From JBBRLG01 sp038231495 (GTDB lineage: Bacteria > Planctomycetota > Planctomycetia > Gemmatales > Gemmataceae): a stretch of DNA of 12,496 bases. A program made the translations under genes and the position numbers. Location of the stretch: the NCBI GenBank assembly GCA_038231495.1, contig JBBRLG010000181.1:1-12496 (forward strand), in the 5' to 3' direction. Position 1 is the stretch's first letter, and the number at the start of each line of letters is the position of its first letter. Positions 6,420 to 12,496 of the stretch are shown one piece after another. Below the pieces are notes generated by a model. The model worked only from the letters and a program-made list of their open reading frames with translations. It did not search any database and was not told where the DNA came from.

Positions 6420-7060
6420 TATGCCGCCTCCTGGGTGTCTTGCACGCGCACGGGGTAGCCTTCTACCAGGCGTCGGGCCTGGCGAACCGTCTGGCCGGCA
6501 AGCAGTCCCGACGCCGCGAGCGAAAGTAAGAAAATAACCTCGGCGCTGCGGGCGATGCGGCCGGTAAAGTCCGGGTGGTAATAGTTCGCGGAACCGATCT
6601 CCACAAACACGTGGTGTCCCATCAACAGGGTTGCGGCGGCCATCGCGCCGCATGTGGCGACGTAGACCAGGCGCAGCGACAGCCGCAACGGCGCGGCCGC
6701 GATCACCAGGAAATACAGGAAAACGAGCGGACTGCGCGGCCCGTTGCTGCCGATGAGGAGCAGGGCCGTAATCATGGCGAGGTCCCAAAACGTGGCGACG
6801 TACTTCAGCGCCGGCGGGACCAGCCGTCGGGACAGGCAGAAATAGAGGACAAACGTGGCACCGGCCCACGCCAGCACGACGGCGGTAACAAGGACGTGGA
6901 ACCTGCCGCGCAGCCGCAGGTCGTCGGGATGAAGCACGTAGGCATTTATCAAGTGGTAGCCGTAAAAGGCCGCAAGGGCGACGGCCCGGATCAAGTTGAC
7001 GCGCACCTCGCCCGCCCAGGCTTCCAGCCGCCGGGCGTCCTCCCATCGTTGTGTGGTCAT
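6419..7060 (-). CDS. Polytopic membrane protein like the input domain of a sensor kinase, no kinase part
   Basis: A 213-residue protein with about five to six hydrophobic helices (22-41, 53-75, 88-104, 111-123, 128-147, 172-190). The central segment WDLAMITALLLIGSNGPRSP (92-111) followed by LVFLYFLVIAAAPLRLSLR resembles the membrane input domain of RegB/PrrB-like histidine kinases and of planctomycete cyclases, where the loop reads TGGxxSP or NPF. Here the protein ends shortly after the last helix (RQARRLVEGYPVRVQDTQEAA) with no kinase or cyclase domain. The start at 7060 is chosen because GGAGGGGG lies 8 bases before it; an upstream in-frame ATG at 7291 would lie inside the hydrolase gene. 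It overlaps the zinc-ribbon gene by one base and lies 82 bases after the hydrolase gene. Function unknown. Confidence 0.78.
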   Translation of the reverse strand: MTTQRWEDARRLEAWAGEVRVNLIRAVALAAFYGYHLINAYVLHPDDLRLRGRFHVLVTAVVLAWAGATFVLYFCLSRRLVPPALKYVATFWDLAMITALLLIGSNGPRSPLVFLYFLVIAAAPLRLSLRLVYVATCGAMAAATLLMGHHVFVEIGSANYYHPDFTGRIARSAEVIFLLSLAASGLLAGQTVRQARRLVEGYPVRVQDTQEAA

Positions 7061-7142
7061 GCGGAACCCCCCTCCGACGTATGTGCAATGGTCCTGGCAC
7101 CGACAATAAAACCACCGGCGAGGGCAAGCAAGGGAATTGTCG

Positions 7143-8012
7143 TCACGCCCTGCCAGGTATTTGCATGAACCGGCGGTCGAGCCAGGACACCACGTCGCGG
7201 ATAAACGGTTCCGGGTCCGGCTCGAATTCAAGCGTGTGCTGGGCACCGGGATACTCGATGACCTGTTGGTCGCGCGTGGCAAAGCGCTCAAGAAAGGTAC
7301 GAGTCCCGGCGTTGTCGATGATTTGATCCCGTTCCGCGAGTAGCGTCAGGACGGGCATCGTGACGTTCTTGGCGGCCCGGCGGAGATACCAGTCGAGGCG
7401 CACGCTTTCGACGAAGAACCGGGCCGTTGCCTGCCGCAGGGCAAGCGGGTCGTTGCGAATGAAATCTTGCCAGTGCGGCGATGCGGTGAAAAGCTCCGGG
7501 TCGTTTAATGGCACCGGAAATAGGCGGCCCGGTTCGGACAGCCGTGCCCACAGGATGCCCAGACGTTCGCGCGGCGTCGGTGCCACGCGCGGACAGAATC
7601 CGGGCGCGACGAGGACCAGACCGTCCACCAACCCCGGATGGCGGCGGGTCAAGGCCGCCGCGATTTTGCCACCCCAGGAGATGCCAAGGAGAAAAAGCGG
7701 TCTGCCCGAGTGTGAACGCTTCATCTGAAGAAATTCGCCGACGTCGTCCAGGAGACGACGGAAGGAGGGCGTATCGCCGCGCGCCTGCGCATTTTGACCG
7801 GAACCGCGGCGGTCCAGAAACGTTATCTCATAACCACCGGCGGCAAGTCGTGCGCAGGAATTTGCGTACCACCCGGCGTGGCTCTGAATGCCGTGGACGC
7901 AAACGACGTGGCCGCGCGGGACGCCGGCGGGCGCGTATTGGCGATAACACCAGCGATAGCCGTCACGCGCGGTATGGTGGCCGTCGGTCCAAGCCGCACG
8001 GTTCTCACTCAC
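7143..8012 (-). CDS. Alpha/beta hydrolase, lysophospholipase / monoacylglycerol lipase-like
   Basis: A 289-residue single-domain alpha/beta hydrolase of the Hydrolase_4 / serine aminopeptidase S33 group. The oxyanion region is VVCVHGIQSHAGWY (36-49), the nucleophile elbow is GISWGG (110-115, Ser112), the acid is Asp229 in LLAERDQIIDN, and the base is His259 in GAQHTLEFE, so the catalytic triad is complete. DRRGSGQN (67-74) is the typical second loop. There is no signal peptide, so it acts in the cytoplasm. The group includes monoacylglycerol lipases and lysophospholipases; the substrate cannot be read from sequence. It starts with GTG, 8 bases after AAAGGAG. It heads a row of five minus-strand genes that includes the lipid-type radical SAM enzyme and the Lgt paralogue, which makes a lipid substrate plausible. 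Confidence 0.92.
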   Translation of the reverse strand: MSENRAAWTDGHHTARDGYRWCYRQYAPAGVPRGHVVCVHGIQSHAGWYANSCARLAAGGYEITFLDRRGSGQNAQARGDTPSFRRLLDDVGEFLQMKRSHSGRPLFLLGISWGGKIAAALTRRHPGLVDGLVLVAPGFCPRVAPTPRERLGILWARLSEPGRLFPVPLNDPELFTASPHWQDFIRNDPLALRQATARFFVESVRLDWYLRRAAKNVTMPVLTLLAERDQIIDNAGTRTFLERFATRDQQVIEYPGAQHTLEFEPDPEPFIRDVVSWLDRRFMQIPGRA

Positions 8013-8048
8013 TCAAACGCTCCTTTAAGTCCTCTATTTCCGAAGGCC

Positions 8049-8061
8049 GTCGCACTGCGAC
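8049..8061. repeat. 13-bp palindrome upstream of the hydrolase gene
   Basis: GTCGCA-C-TGCGAC, two perfect 6-base arms with one central base, lies between the terminator of the globin gene and the ribosome site of the hydrolase gene, 37 bases before the GTG start. It could be an operator or a small mRNA hairpin. I find no clear promoter boxes around it. Confidence 0.35.
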
Positions 8062-8070
8062 CGCTGCCCG

Positions 8071-8117
8071 GAAAGAAAACACCCGACGGTTCGCTCACGG
8101 CGACCCGTCGGGTGTTT
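8071..8117 (-). terminator. Rho-independent terminator of the globin gene
   Basis: Perfect 13-base inverted arms AAACACCCGACGG (8077-8089) and CCGTCGGGTGTTT (8105-8117), separated by a 15-base loop. Read on the minus strand the stem is followed by TTTTCTTTC, a T-rich tail. It lies 40 bases after the globin stop codon and isolates this gene from the hydrolase gene downstream. Confidence 0.88.
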
Positions 8118-8156
8118 GCGAATACAGGTTGTCGCCAGGCCGTTCGGGTCCGCCGA

Positions 8157-9056
8157 CTACTTGTCGATAGGTGGCTTGTCCGCCGGTTTCTTGTCGTCGG
8201 CCTTCTTGTCATCCGGTTTCTTGTCATCCGTCTTTTTATCGTCGGCCTTTTTATCGTCCGGCTTTTTGTCGTCGGGTTTCTTCGTCTCGACGATGTCTTT
8301 CTTCGTGCTGTTGACGGCGTCCACCAGCGTTTTCAGGTCATCGCCTTTGACGCCGTTCGTTTCGAGGACCGACTTGAAGTGGCTCGCGAAGGCGTCAAAT
8401 TGATCGTCGGTAATGCCCATCCCGGCGTGCAATGCCTTCATGCTCTTGCCTTCGTACTTGCGCGGGCCGCCGGTGTTGCTGCTGATGTAGTCGATGATTT
8501 TTTCCCGTGTCGCCTTCATTTCCGCTGCCGTCGGCTTCGCGTCCGGCTTGCGGTTGAAGTTCACCTTGGGGTCCGCGGCCACGGTCGCCATGAGGTCATC
8601 GACGATCTTGCCGACGCCCTTGTCGCCGCCGAGACGGTCCCACAACGTCTTCGCCACAGCCGCCGGGGCATCACCCTTGAGGTCGGCCCGCACCTTGTCG
8701 AGCACCTTGCGCAGATGAAACGCCTGCACGTCGGCCCGCGGCATCGTTTGGGCTTCTTTCAAACCTTCCGCGATGGCTTTTTGCAGGTCGGGGTGGTGGT
8801 CCAGCAGCGGGGCGATGGTGCGCAAGGAGCCTTCGTACAGGGAGTAACAACTGGCCCATTCGTTGGCGTTGTACAGATCGACGCCGCGGTTGATGAGGTC
8901 GAACAGGCTCTTGCGAACCTTGTCGTCAAAGGCTTTCCGCTCCTCCTTGTTCGGAAGCCCGACTTTTTCCGGGTCGGCCGCACGAGCAAAACCGGAACTG
9001 CCGGCCGCCAACACGACCGCCAGGATGACGAAATGGAAGCAACGCAGGCTGCGCAT
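8157..9056 (-). CDS. Exported group 1 truncated haemoglobin with N-terminal helical domain and DDKK-repeat tail
   Basis: A 299-residue protein. Residues 1-27 are a signal peptide ending ARA. Residues 28-130 are a helical region with WASCYSLYEGSLRTIAPLLDHHPDLQKAI (67-95), not assigned. Residues 137-255 are a group 1 truncated globin: LWDRLGGDKGVGKIVDDLM (138-156), GGPRKYEGKSMKALHAGMGIT (196-216) with His210 as proximal haem ligand, and DAFASHFKSVLETNGV (221-236). Compared with mycobacterial trHbN (from memory), Phe-Tyr at B9-B10 are Leu155-Met156, so the oxygen-stabilising tyrosine is absent. Residues 261-290 are six copies of x-D-D-K-K, then a proline/lysine end. Truncated globins bind O2/NO; most are cytoplasmic, so export is unusual. 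The start at 9056 is chosen by AAGGAG 9 bases upstream and the signal peptide. The gene has its own terminator. Confidence 0.85.
   Translation of the reverse strand: MRSLRCFHFVILAVVLAAGSSGFARAADPEKVGLPNKEERKAFDDKVRKSLFDLINRGVDLYNANEWASCYSLYEGSLRTIAPLLDHHPDLQKAIAEGLKEAQTMPRADVQAFHLRKVLDKVRADLKGDAPAAVAKTLWDRLGGDKGVGKIVDDLMATVAADPKVNFNRKPDAKPTAAEMKATREKIIDYISSNTGGPRKYEGKSMKALHAGMGITDDQFDAFASHFKSVLETNGVKGDDLKTLVDAVNSTKKDIVETKKPDDKKPDDKKADDKKTDDKKPDDKKADDKKPADKPPIDK
8187..8276 (-). repeat. Six 15-base tandem repeats coding for x-DDKK
   Basis: Ninety bases in the 3' end of the globin gene form six in-frame 15-base units, each coding for P/A/T-D-D-K-K. Synonymous changes (GAC/GAT, AAA/AAG) and the changing first residue show that the copies have diverged, so the array is not a very recent expansion. 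The encoded tail is highly charged with alternating acidic and basic pairs. Confidence 0.9.
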
Positions 9057-9290
9057 GATCTGCAACTCCTTGTTCACCACGAATCCCCCCGCGGGCCGCG
9101 CCGGAGGCGCCCGCCCGCAACCGCACCCCGGTTGTAGCGGGGTCCACGCAATCCGTCCGAGGTACGATGGCGATTGTAAAGAATTCGTGCCGGGAAAGGA
9201 AAGGACTTTTTGCTGGACTTGCACCGTTTGGGCGACTTCGGATAATGGGCGTTCCAGGAGTACACCAACCGCCGTCCCAAGGAGGGGGTC
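9057..9290. other. Divergent promoter region between the globin and the HTH/ATPase units
   Basis: This 234-base gap separates divergent genes. The globin side is very GC-rich and holds a hairpin ACCCCG-7-CGGGGT (near 9125-9143). On the minus strand TACAAT (9178-9173) could be a -10 box for the globin gene, but I see no good -35 at the right distance. The plus-strand promoter is listed separately. Confidence 0.4.
9219..9246 (+). promoter_or_regulatory. Possible sigma70 promoter of the HTH/ATPase unit
   Basis: A -35-like TTGCAC (9219-9224, 3 of 6 matches) and a -10 GATAAT (9241-9246, 5 of 6 matches) are separated by 16 bases. The -10 lies 44 bases before the GTG start at 9291. The -10 is good and the -35 is weak. 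Confidence 0.4.
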
Positions 9291-10169
9291 GTGGCCGACA
9301 AATCCAGTCAACTGGTTCTCAACGCCCTCAGCCGCGCCGCCGCCGAACCGAACGGCCTGCCGCTGCACAGCGGCAAGACCCTGCCCGGCCTATTTCCCGC
9401 GACCCCGCTGGGCAAACAAGCCGCCACACACGGCGTCCAGGAAGGTTTGCTGCGCTTAAAAGAAGCGGCAACCGTGCGCGACAGTAAGACGAAATTGCCA
9501 CCCGAAATATACGTGATGACCGAAAAAGGCATGACTTTCCTACTGGAACAGGCCAATCCCCGGCAGGTTCTCGAAGACCTCGTGCGAGCCCTCGAAGCCC
9601 GGCAGGCGCAAACCGGCGAACTGCTGCAACTCGCCAGCCAGATGCGAGCCGACCTGGTGCATTTAAAGGCCGCGACGGAACGCATCCTGCACCTGGTGCC
9701 GCGCACCGAAGCATTGACTGCCGCTTTACAAAATACCCCGATGCCGGACGGCGAGCGCACGGCGCACGAGCGGCCGTCGCAGCGCCGTTTCGATGAAAAC
9801 GGCCACGGCCGCCCGGCGTCAACGGCGGAGTCAGTCGCCGCCCTGAACCGCGCGATCCTCGCCGACCTTGCCCGCTGGCACGGGTCCGGGGCATCCGAAG
9901 ATTACCCGCTGGCCGAACTGTTTCGGCACCTGCAAGCCGGCATTCCCGGCCTGACCATCGGCCGTTTCCACGACGCCTTGCGGGATTTGCACGACGCCGA
10001 CCGCATTTACCTGCACCCGTGGACCGGGCCACTCTACGACTTGCCCGAGCCGGCGTTCGCGCTGCTCGTCGGCCATTTGGTCGCCTACTACGCCAGCGCC
10101 CGACAATGCGCCGAAACCGCGGCCGAGGAACTGGGGGCGAACCATCTCCTTCGCTTCCCGGCGCGATAA
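9291..10169 (+). CDS. Predicted winged-helix / coiled-coil protein, partner of the ATPase
   Basis: A 292-residue protein that I cannot assign to a named family. Residues 5-85 look like a winged-helix domain: SSQLVLNALSRAAAEP (5-20), a basic stretch with TPLGKQAATHGVQEGLLRLKE (38-58), and a wing-like piece IYVMTEKGMTFLLEQANP (73-90). Residues 90-137 are a long amphipathic, probably coiled-coil helix. Residues 150-180 are a polar linker. Residues 183-255 look like a second helix-turn-helix (YPLAELFRHLQAGIPGLTIGRFHDALRDLHDADRIYLHPW). There are no catalytic motifs or export signals. GTG start preceded by AAGGAGG at good spacing. The ATPase gene follows after 33 bases, so the two are almost certainly one operon; DNA binding or recruitment of the ATPase is an inference. 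Confidence 0.82.
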   Translation: MADKSSQLVLNALSRAAAEPNGLPLHSGKTLPGLFPATPLGKQAATHGVQEGLLRLKEAATVRDSKTKLPPEIYVMTEKGMTFLLEQANPRQVLEDLVRALEARQAQTGELLQLASQMRADLVHLKAATERILHLVPRTEALTAALQNTPMPDGERTAHERPSQRRFDENGHGRPASTAESVAALNRAILADLARWHGSGASEDYPLAELFRHLQAGIPGLTIGRFHDALRDLHDADRIYLHPWTGPLYDLPEPAFALLVGHLVAYYASARQCAETAAEELGANHLLRFPAR

Positions 10170-10202
10170 CTTCTTTTAAAGCTCTCATTTGGAGGAAATA
10201 GC

Positions 10203-12398
10203 ATGTCAACCGCCGTAGCCACGCGCCCCTTGACCGAGCGAGCCTTGGAGGTCTTGCGCCGGGTCGGCAACCCGTTCCGCAACTACTTCGCGCGCAATCC
10301 CGACGACGAGGTCTGTGCCCGTTACCACGTCCCCGAGTTGTTTGCGCGCGAGCGCGACCAGTTGCTCGGCGTGGTGGACCTGTACCGCTACGAACCGACG
10401 ACGCACTCGGAGGTCGTGCCGGTGCTGGGCAACAAGGGGTCCGGCAAAACGCACCTGCTGCACTCGATCAAGCACGGGCCGGAGGGCACCTGGCAATTGC
10501 TCGTGACGCCGGGGACTTACCAGAAGGAAAACGATTTCCTCGAATACCTGCTGTTCCAGTTCATCGACACGCTGCTCGGCGGCGGCAAGCAAAAGAACAC
10601 GCGGCCGCTGGAGTACGTCGGCGAGCAGCTGGTGCGCGGCCAACTGGGGGCCGCGCTCAAGGCGCTCACGCCGCAACAACGGCTCGACCTGTTCCCGACG
10701 CCCGGCCTGGCCGGCTGGGCACGGCGGTTCGGCCTGGGCGGTTCGCAGGCCCAGGAGCGTACGCAGTGGCTCATCGACAGCCTGGCACGCCCCAGCCCGC
10801 TGCCGTTCGCCGGGGGCCGCGTGCGCCGCGCTTGCGACGAAGCGAGTCTCGAGCCGGCGCGGGCCTGTGCGTTCCTGTGCGACCACGTCGAAAAGACCGC
10901 GGCCCACAACACGGCGGGGCTGATGCGCCGCCACATCCTGCAAGGATTCGCCCGCGCGGCCTTCCTCGGCGACGAGTCGGAGCTGGCGAGCTTCCTGACC
11001 TACGGCTTCGCGGAACTGGATTTCCAGGTGCGGCCCACGCGGCAAGACCTGGTGTTGGCGTTGTTCAAGGCGGCAATGGAAATCCTGCGCGGCCTGCACA
11101 TTCCGGTCGTGATCGCCTTCGACCAGCTCGAAGACCTGCTGTTGGCCCGTCGCAGCGACGACGCCCACCGCACCGCCGAGGCGTTTTTCGCCGGCATCGT
11201 GCAGGCCATGCATCAAATCGACGGCATCAGCTTCCTCATCTTCGCCGAGCGCGGATTGTGGAACCGCTTCGTGCCGTCCCTCGACGGCTACATCCAGGAC
11301 CGCCTCAACAACCCGATCCACTTGCCGCAACACGGCACGATCAAGACGCTGCGCCTCGAAGCGCCGGCACCCGATCTTGTGCGGCGAATCGTCGAAGCCC
11401 GACTTCGGCCCGCGCTGGAAGAACTGCCCGACTTCACGGACTTGCCGCCGCTGTACCCGTTCGTCAGCGAGCAGATCGACCGCGTGGCCCGCACCGAGCC
11501 GACGCTGCGCGACATGCTCCAGCAGTTCCGCCAGATGTTCGATTTGATGGTGTTCGGCACCGGCAACGCGACGAAGACCGAGGAGCGCGAATACCTCACA
11601 ACCGACGCCGAAGAGGAGCCGACAACCCAAACGTCTGCCGCAAGTGCCGTTGAGCACGAGTCGCCGAAAGAATTGCCGGCGGGCGTGAAGTCCGTGATGA
11701 TCGTCGAGACGCCGACCGAGGCTCCCACGGAAGCGGCTTCAACTCCCCCGCTGGCCACCGAAAGGCGCGACGGCAAGGTGTCGATGTCGGAACTCTGGGA
11801 CCAGGAAGTCCGCTCGGCCCGGCGCAAGTTGGAGCCGGAAGGGGCGATCACGGGCGCGACGCGGGAGTTGCAGGCCGGCCTCGGTGCGTTCCTACAAATC
11901 TGTCACGAGCACGGCGTCAAGGTCGGGCCGTGGCGCTTGAACCACGTCGTCTCGGAATGGACGTTCGGCGAACACCCGACGTACGGCGCCATCACAATTG
12001 CCCACTGGGTTTGCAAGGACGGCCAGCCGTGGAAGGTCGGCATCGGCTTGTTCCTGGGCCGCGGCCCCGCGAAGCCGAAAGACCTGACGATCAAGCTGAC
12101 GGCGTTGGACGTGGAACCGTGCGTGGTCGATCACCTGATCCTGTTGCGGCCGGAAGACGATTTGTTGCTGACCGGCAAGAGCAAGCAGTTGTGGCAGGAG
12201 GCGGAGCGGCGCGGCCGGCACGCCCGGTTGGAGCCGGTGAGCCTGGACGGGTTCGCGTCGTTCTATGCGTTCCCGCGCCTGATGGCGGCACAGACCGAGG
12301 CGTTGCCGGAAGGACAGGCGCTCCCCAACCTCGCGGAGCTGATCCAGGACAAATGCGAAAGGGTCTTGGAACAGGTTTGCATGCCGGTGCAAGGATGA
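10203..12398 (+). CDS. P-loop ATPase (AAA/STAND-like) with unassigned C-terminal domain
   Basis: A 731-residue cytoplasmic protein. Walker A is GNKGSGKT (76-83), Walker B is VVIAFDQLED (302-311, Asp306), and FLIFAER (344-350) looks like a sensor-1 strand followed by Arg. Residues 10-70 hold an N-terminal lead-in (NPFRNYF, ELFARERDQLLGVVDLY). About 220 mostly helical residues lie between Walker A and B, longer than in plain AAA domains. Residues 380-455 look like the helical lid. An acidic Thr/Glu/Pro-rich linker follows (456-525), then a separate alpha/beta domain (530-695: LNHVVSEWTFGE, YGAITIAHWVCKDGQPWKVGIGLFLG, VVDHLILLRPEDDLLL). This last domain is unrecognised. The overall plan recalls ATPases of bacterial defence or DNA-handling systems, but no effector motif proves that. 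GGAGG lies 7 bases before the ATG. Confidence 0.88.
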   Translation: MSTAVATRPLTERALEVLRRVGNPFRNYFARNPDDEVCARYHVPELFARERDQLLGVVDLYRYEPTTHSEVVPVLGNKGSGKTHLLHSIKHGPEGTWQLLVTPGTYQKENDFLEYLLFQFIDTLLGGGKQKNTRPLEYVGEQLVRGQLGAALKALTPQQRLDLFPTPGLAGWARRFGLGGSQAQERTQWLIDSLARPSPLPFAGGRVRRACDEASLEPARACAFLCDHVEKTAAHNTAGLMRRHILQGFARAAFLGDESELASFLTYGFAELDFQVRPTRQDLVLALFKAAMEILRGLHIPVVIAFDQLEDLLLARRSDDAHRTAEAFFAGIVQAMHQIDGISFLIFAERGLWNRFVPSLDGYIQDRLNNPIHLPQHGTIKTLRLEAPAPDLVRRIVEARLRPALEELPDFTDLPPLYPFVSEQIDRVARTEPTLRDMLQQFRQMFDLMVFGTGNATKTEEREYLTTDAEEEPTTQTSAASAVEHESPKELPAGVKSVMIVETPTEAPTEAASTPPLATERRDGKVSMSELWDQEVRSARRKLEPEGAITGATRELQAGLGAFLQICHEHGVKVGPWRLNHVVSEWTFGEHPTYGAITIAHWVCKDGQPWKVGIGLFLGRGPAKPKDLTIKLTALDVEPCVVDHLILLRPEDDLLLTGKSKQLWQEAERRGRHARLEPVSLDGFASFYAFPRLMAAQTEALPEGQALPNLAELIQDKCERVLEQVCMPVQG

Positions 12399-12401
12399 AT
12401 G

Positions 12402-12456
12402 GTATTGCCGCTTGCGGCTGAGCGCTCAGCCGCAACCGGCAATACATATTTTTATT
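12402..12456 (+). terminator. Terminator with near-perfect 22-bp palindrome
   Basis: Arms 12402-12423 and 12424-12445 pair with a single mismatch and no spacer, built around TGAGCGCTCA. A T-rich tail (ATATTTTTATT) follows on the plus strand, three bases after the ATPase stop. The hairpin could serve both strands if a convergent gene ends at 12455. Confidence 0.8.
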
Positions 12457-12496
12457 ACAACACCCCCCGCTCTTTACAGTTATTGAGGATGCGCTC
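12455..12496 (-). CDS. Possible C-terminal end of a convergent gene (partial)
   Basis: On the minus strand a frame open from the window edge reads ERILNNCKERGVL then TAA at 12457-12455. It is only 13 residues, so no family can be named. Support is its position: a shared palindromic terminator lies just beyond the stop, as expected between convergent genes. It may be chance. Confidence 0.3.
   Translation of the reverse strand, partial: ERILNNCKERGVL

Noticed and set aside
6420..7127. Upstream extension of the zinc-ribbon gene to 7127
   Set aside because: The extension covers the whole neighbouring membrane protein gene in another frame. The ATG at 6419 has AGGAGG and the zinc ribbon begins seven residues after it.
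8187..8276. CRISPR-like repeat array
   Set aside because: The units are 15 bases with no spacers, in frame and coding for x-DDKK, so this is a protein repeat.
7794..9137. 447-residue open frame on the plus strand
   Set aside because: It runs antisense across the hydrolase start, a strong terminator and the globin gene. Its product has repetitive VRLFVVGL-type runs that mirror the DDKK repeats, and no ribosome site supports it.
10206..11657. 483-residue open frame on the minus strand
   Set aside because: It is the antisense of the ATPase gene, whose Walker motifs and ribosome site show the true frame. High GC content creates long antisense frames.

Overview
The window looks like chromosomal DNA of a planctomycete, probably Gemmataceae-like. 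The pointers are a DUF1559-type prepilin with the FTLIELLVVI methylation signal, a DUF1573 protein, zinc-ribbon membrane proteins, high GC, and the general style of the secreted proteins. This is inferred from protein families; no rRNA or other taxonomic marker is present. I saw no tRNA, rRNA, CRISPR array, transposase or integrase.

Layout. From 1 to 9056 every gene is on the minus strand; 9291-12398 is on the plus strand; a 42-base open frame at the right edge may be the end of a convergent minus-strand gene. Read in transcription order, the minus strand holds: (a) a secreted truncated haemoglobin with an extra N-terminal domain and a DDKK-repeat tail (9056-8157), closed by a strong terminator; (b) a run of five genes (8012-3561): alpha/beta hydrolase, membrane protein resembling a sensor-kinase input domain, double zinc-ribbon membrane protein, radical SAM enzyme of the tetraether synthase (Tes/COG1964) type, and an Lgt-like membrane protein, with two stop/start overlaps; (c) a cell-envelope group (3413-1): DUF1573 protein, secreted protein with a C-terminal membrane anchor, small cysteine-rich exported protein, and the N-terminal part of a DUF1559 prepilin. 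Group (c) starts at a good sigma70-type promoter (TTGACA, 17-base spacer, TACAAA) with a run of 13 G just upstream of the -35 box.

On the plus strand a two-gene unit encodes a protein with likely winged-helix and coiled-coil regions, followed 33 bases later by a 731-residue P-loop ATPase with clear Walker A and B motifs and an unrecognised C-terminal domain. It ends in a near-perfect 22-bp palindrome followed by a T-rich stretch.

How the genes may work together. The most interesting unit is the radical SAM enzyme joined to an Lgt paralogue. Tes enzymes couple lipid tails by C-C bond formation and Lgt handles phosphatidylglycerol, so a membrane-lipid remodelling pathway is a reasonable hypothesis. 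The Lgt paralogue lacks the family's catalytic histidine motif, so it is unlikely to be the housekeeping lipoprotein enzyme. The plus-strand ATPase pair could be a DNA-associated or defence system, but the sequence gives no proof of that.
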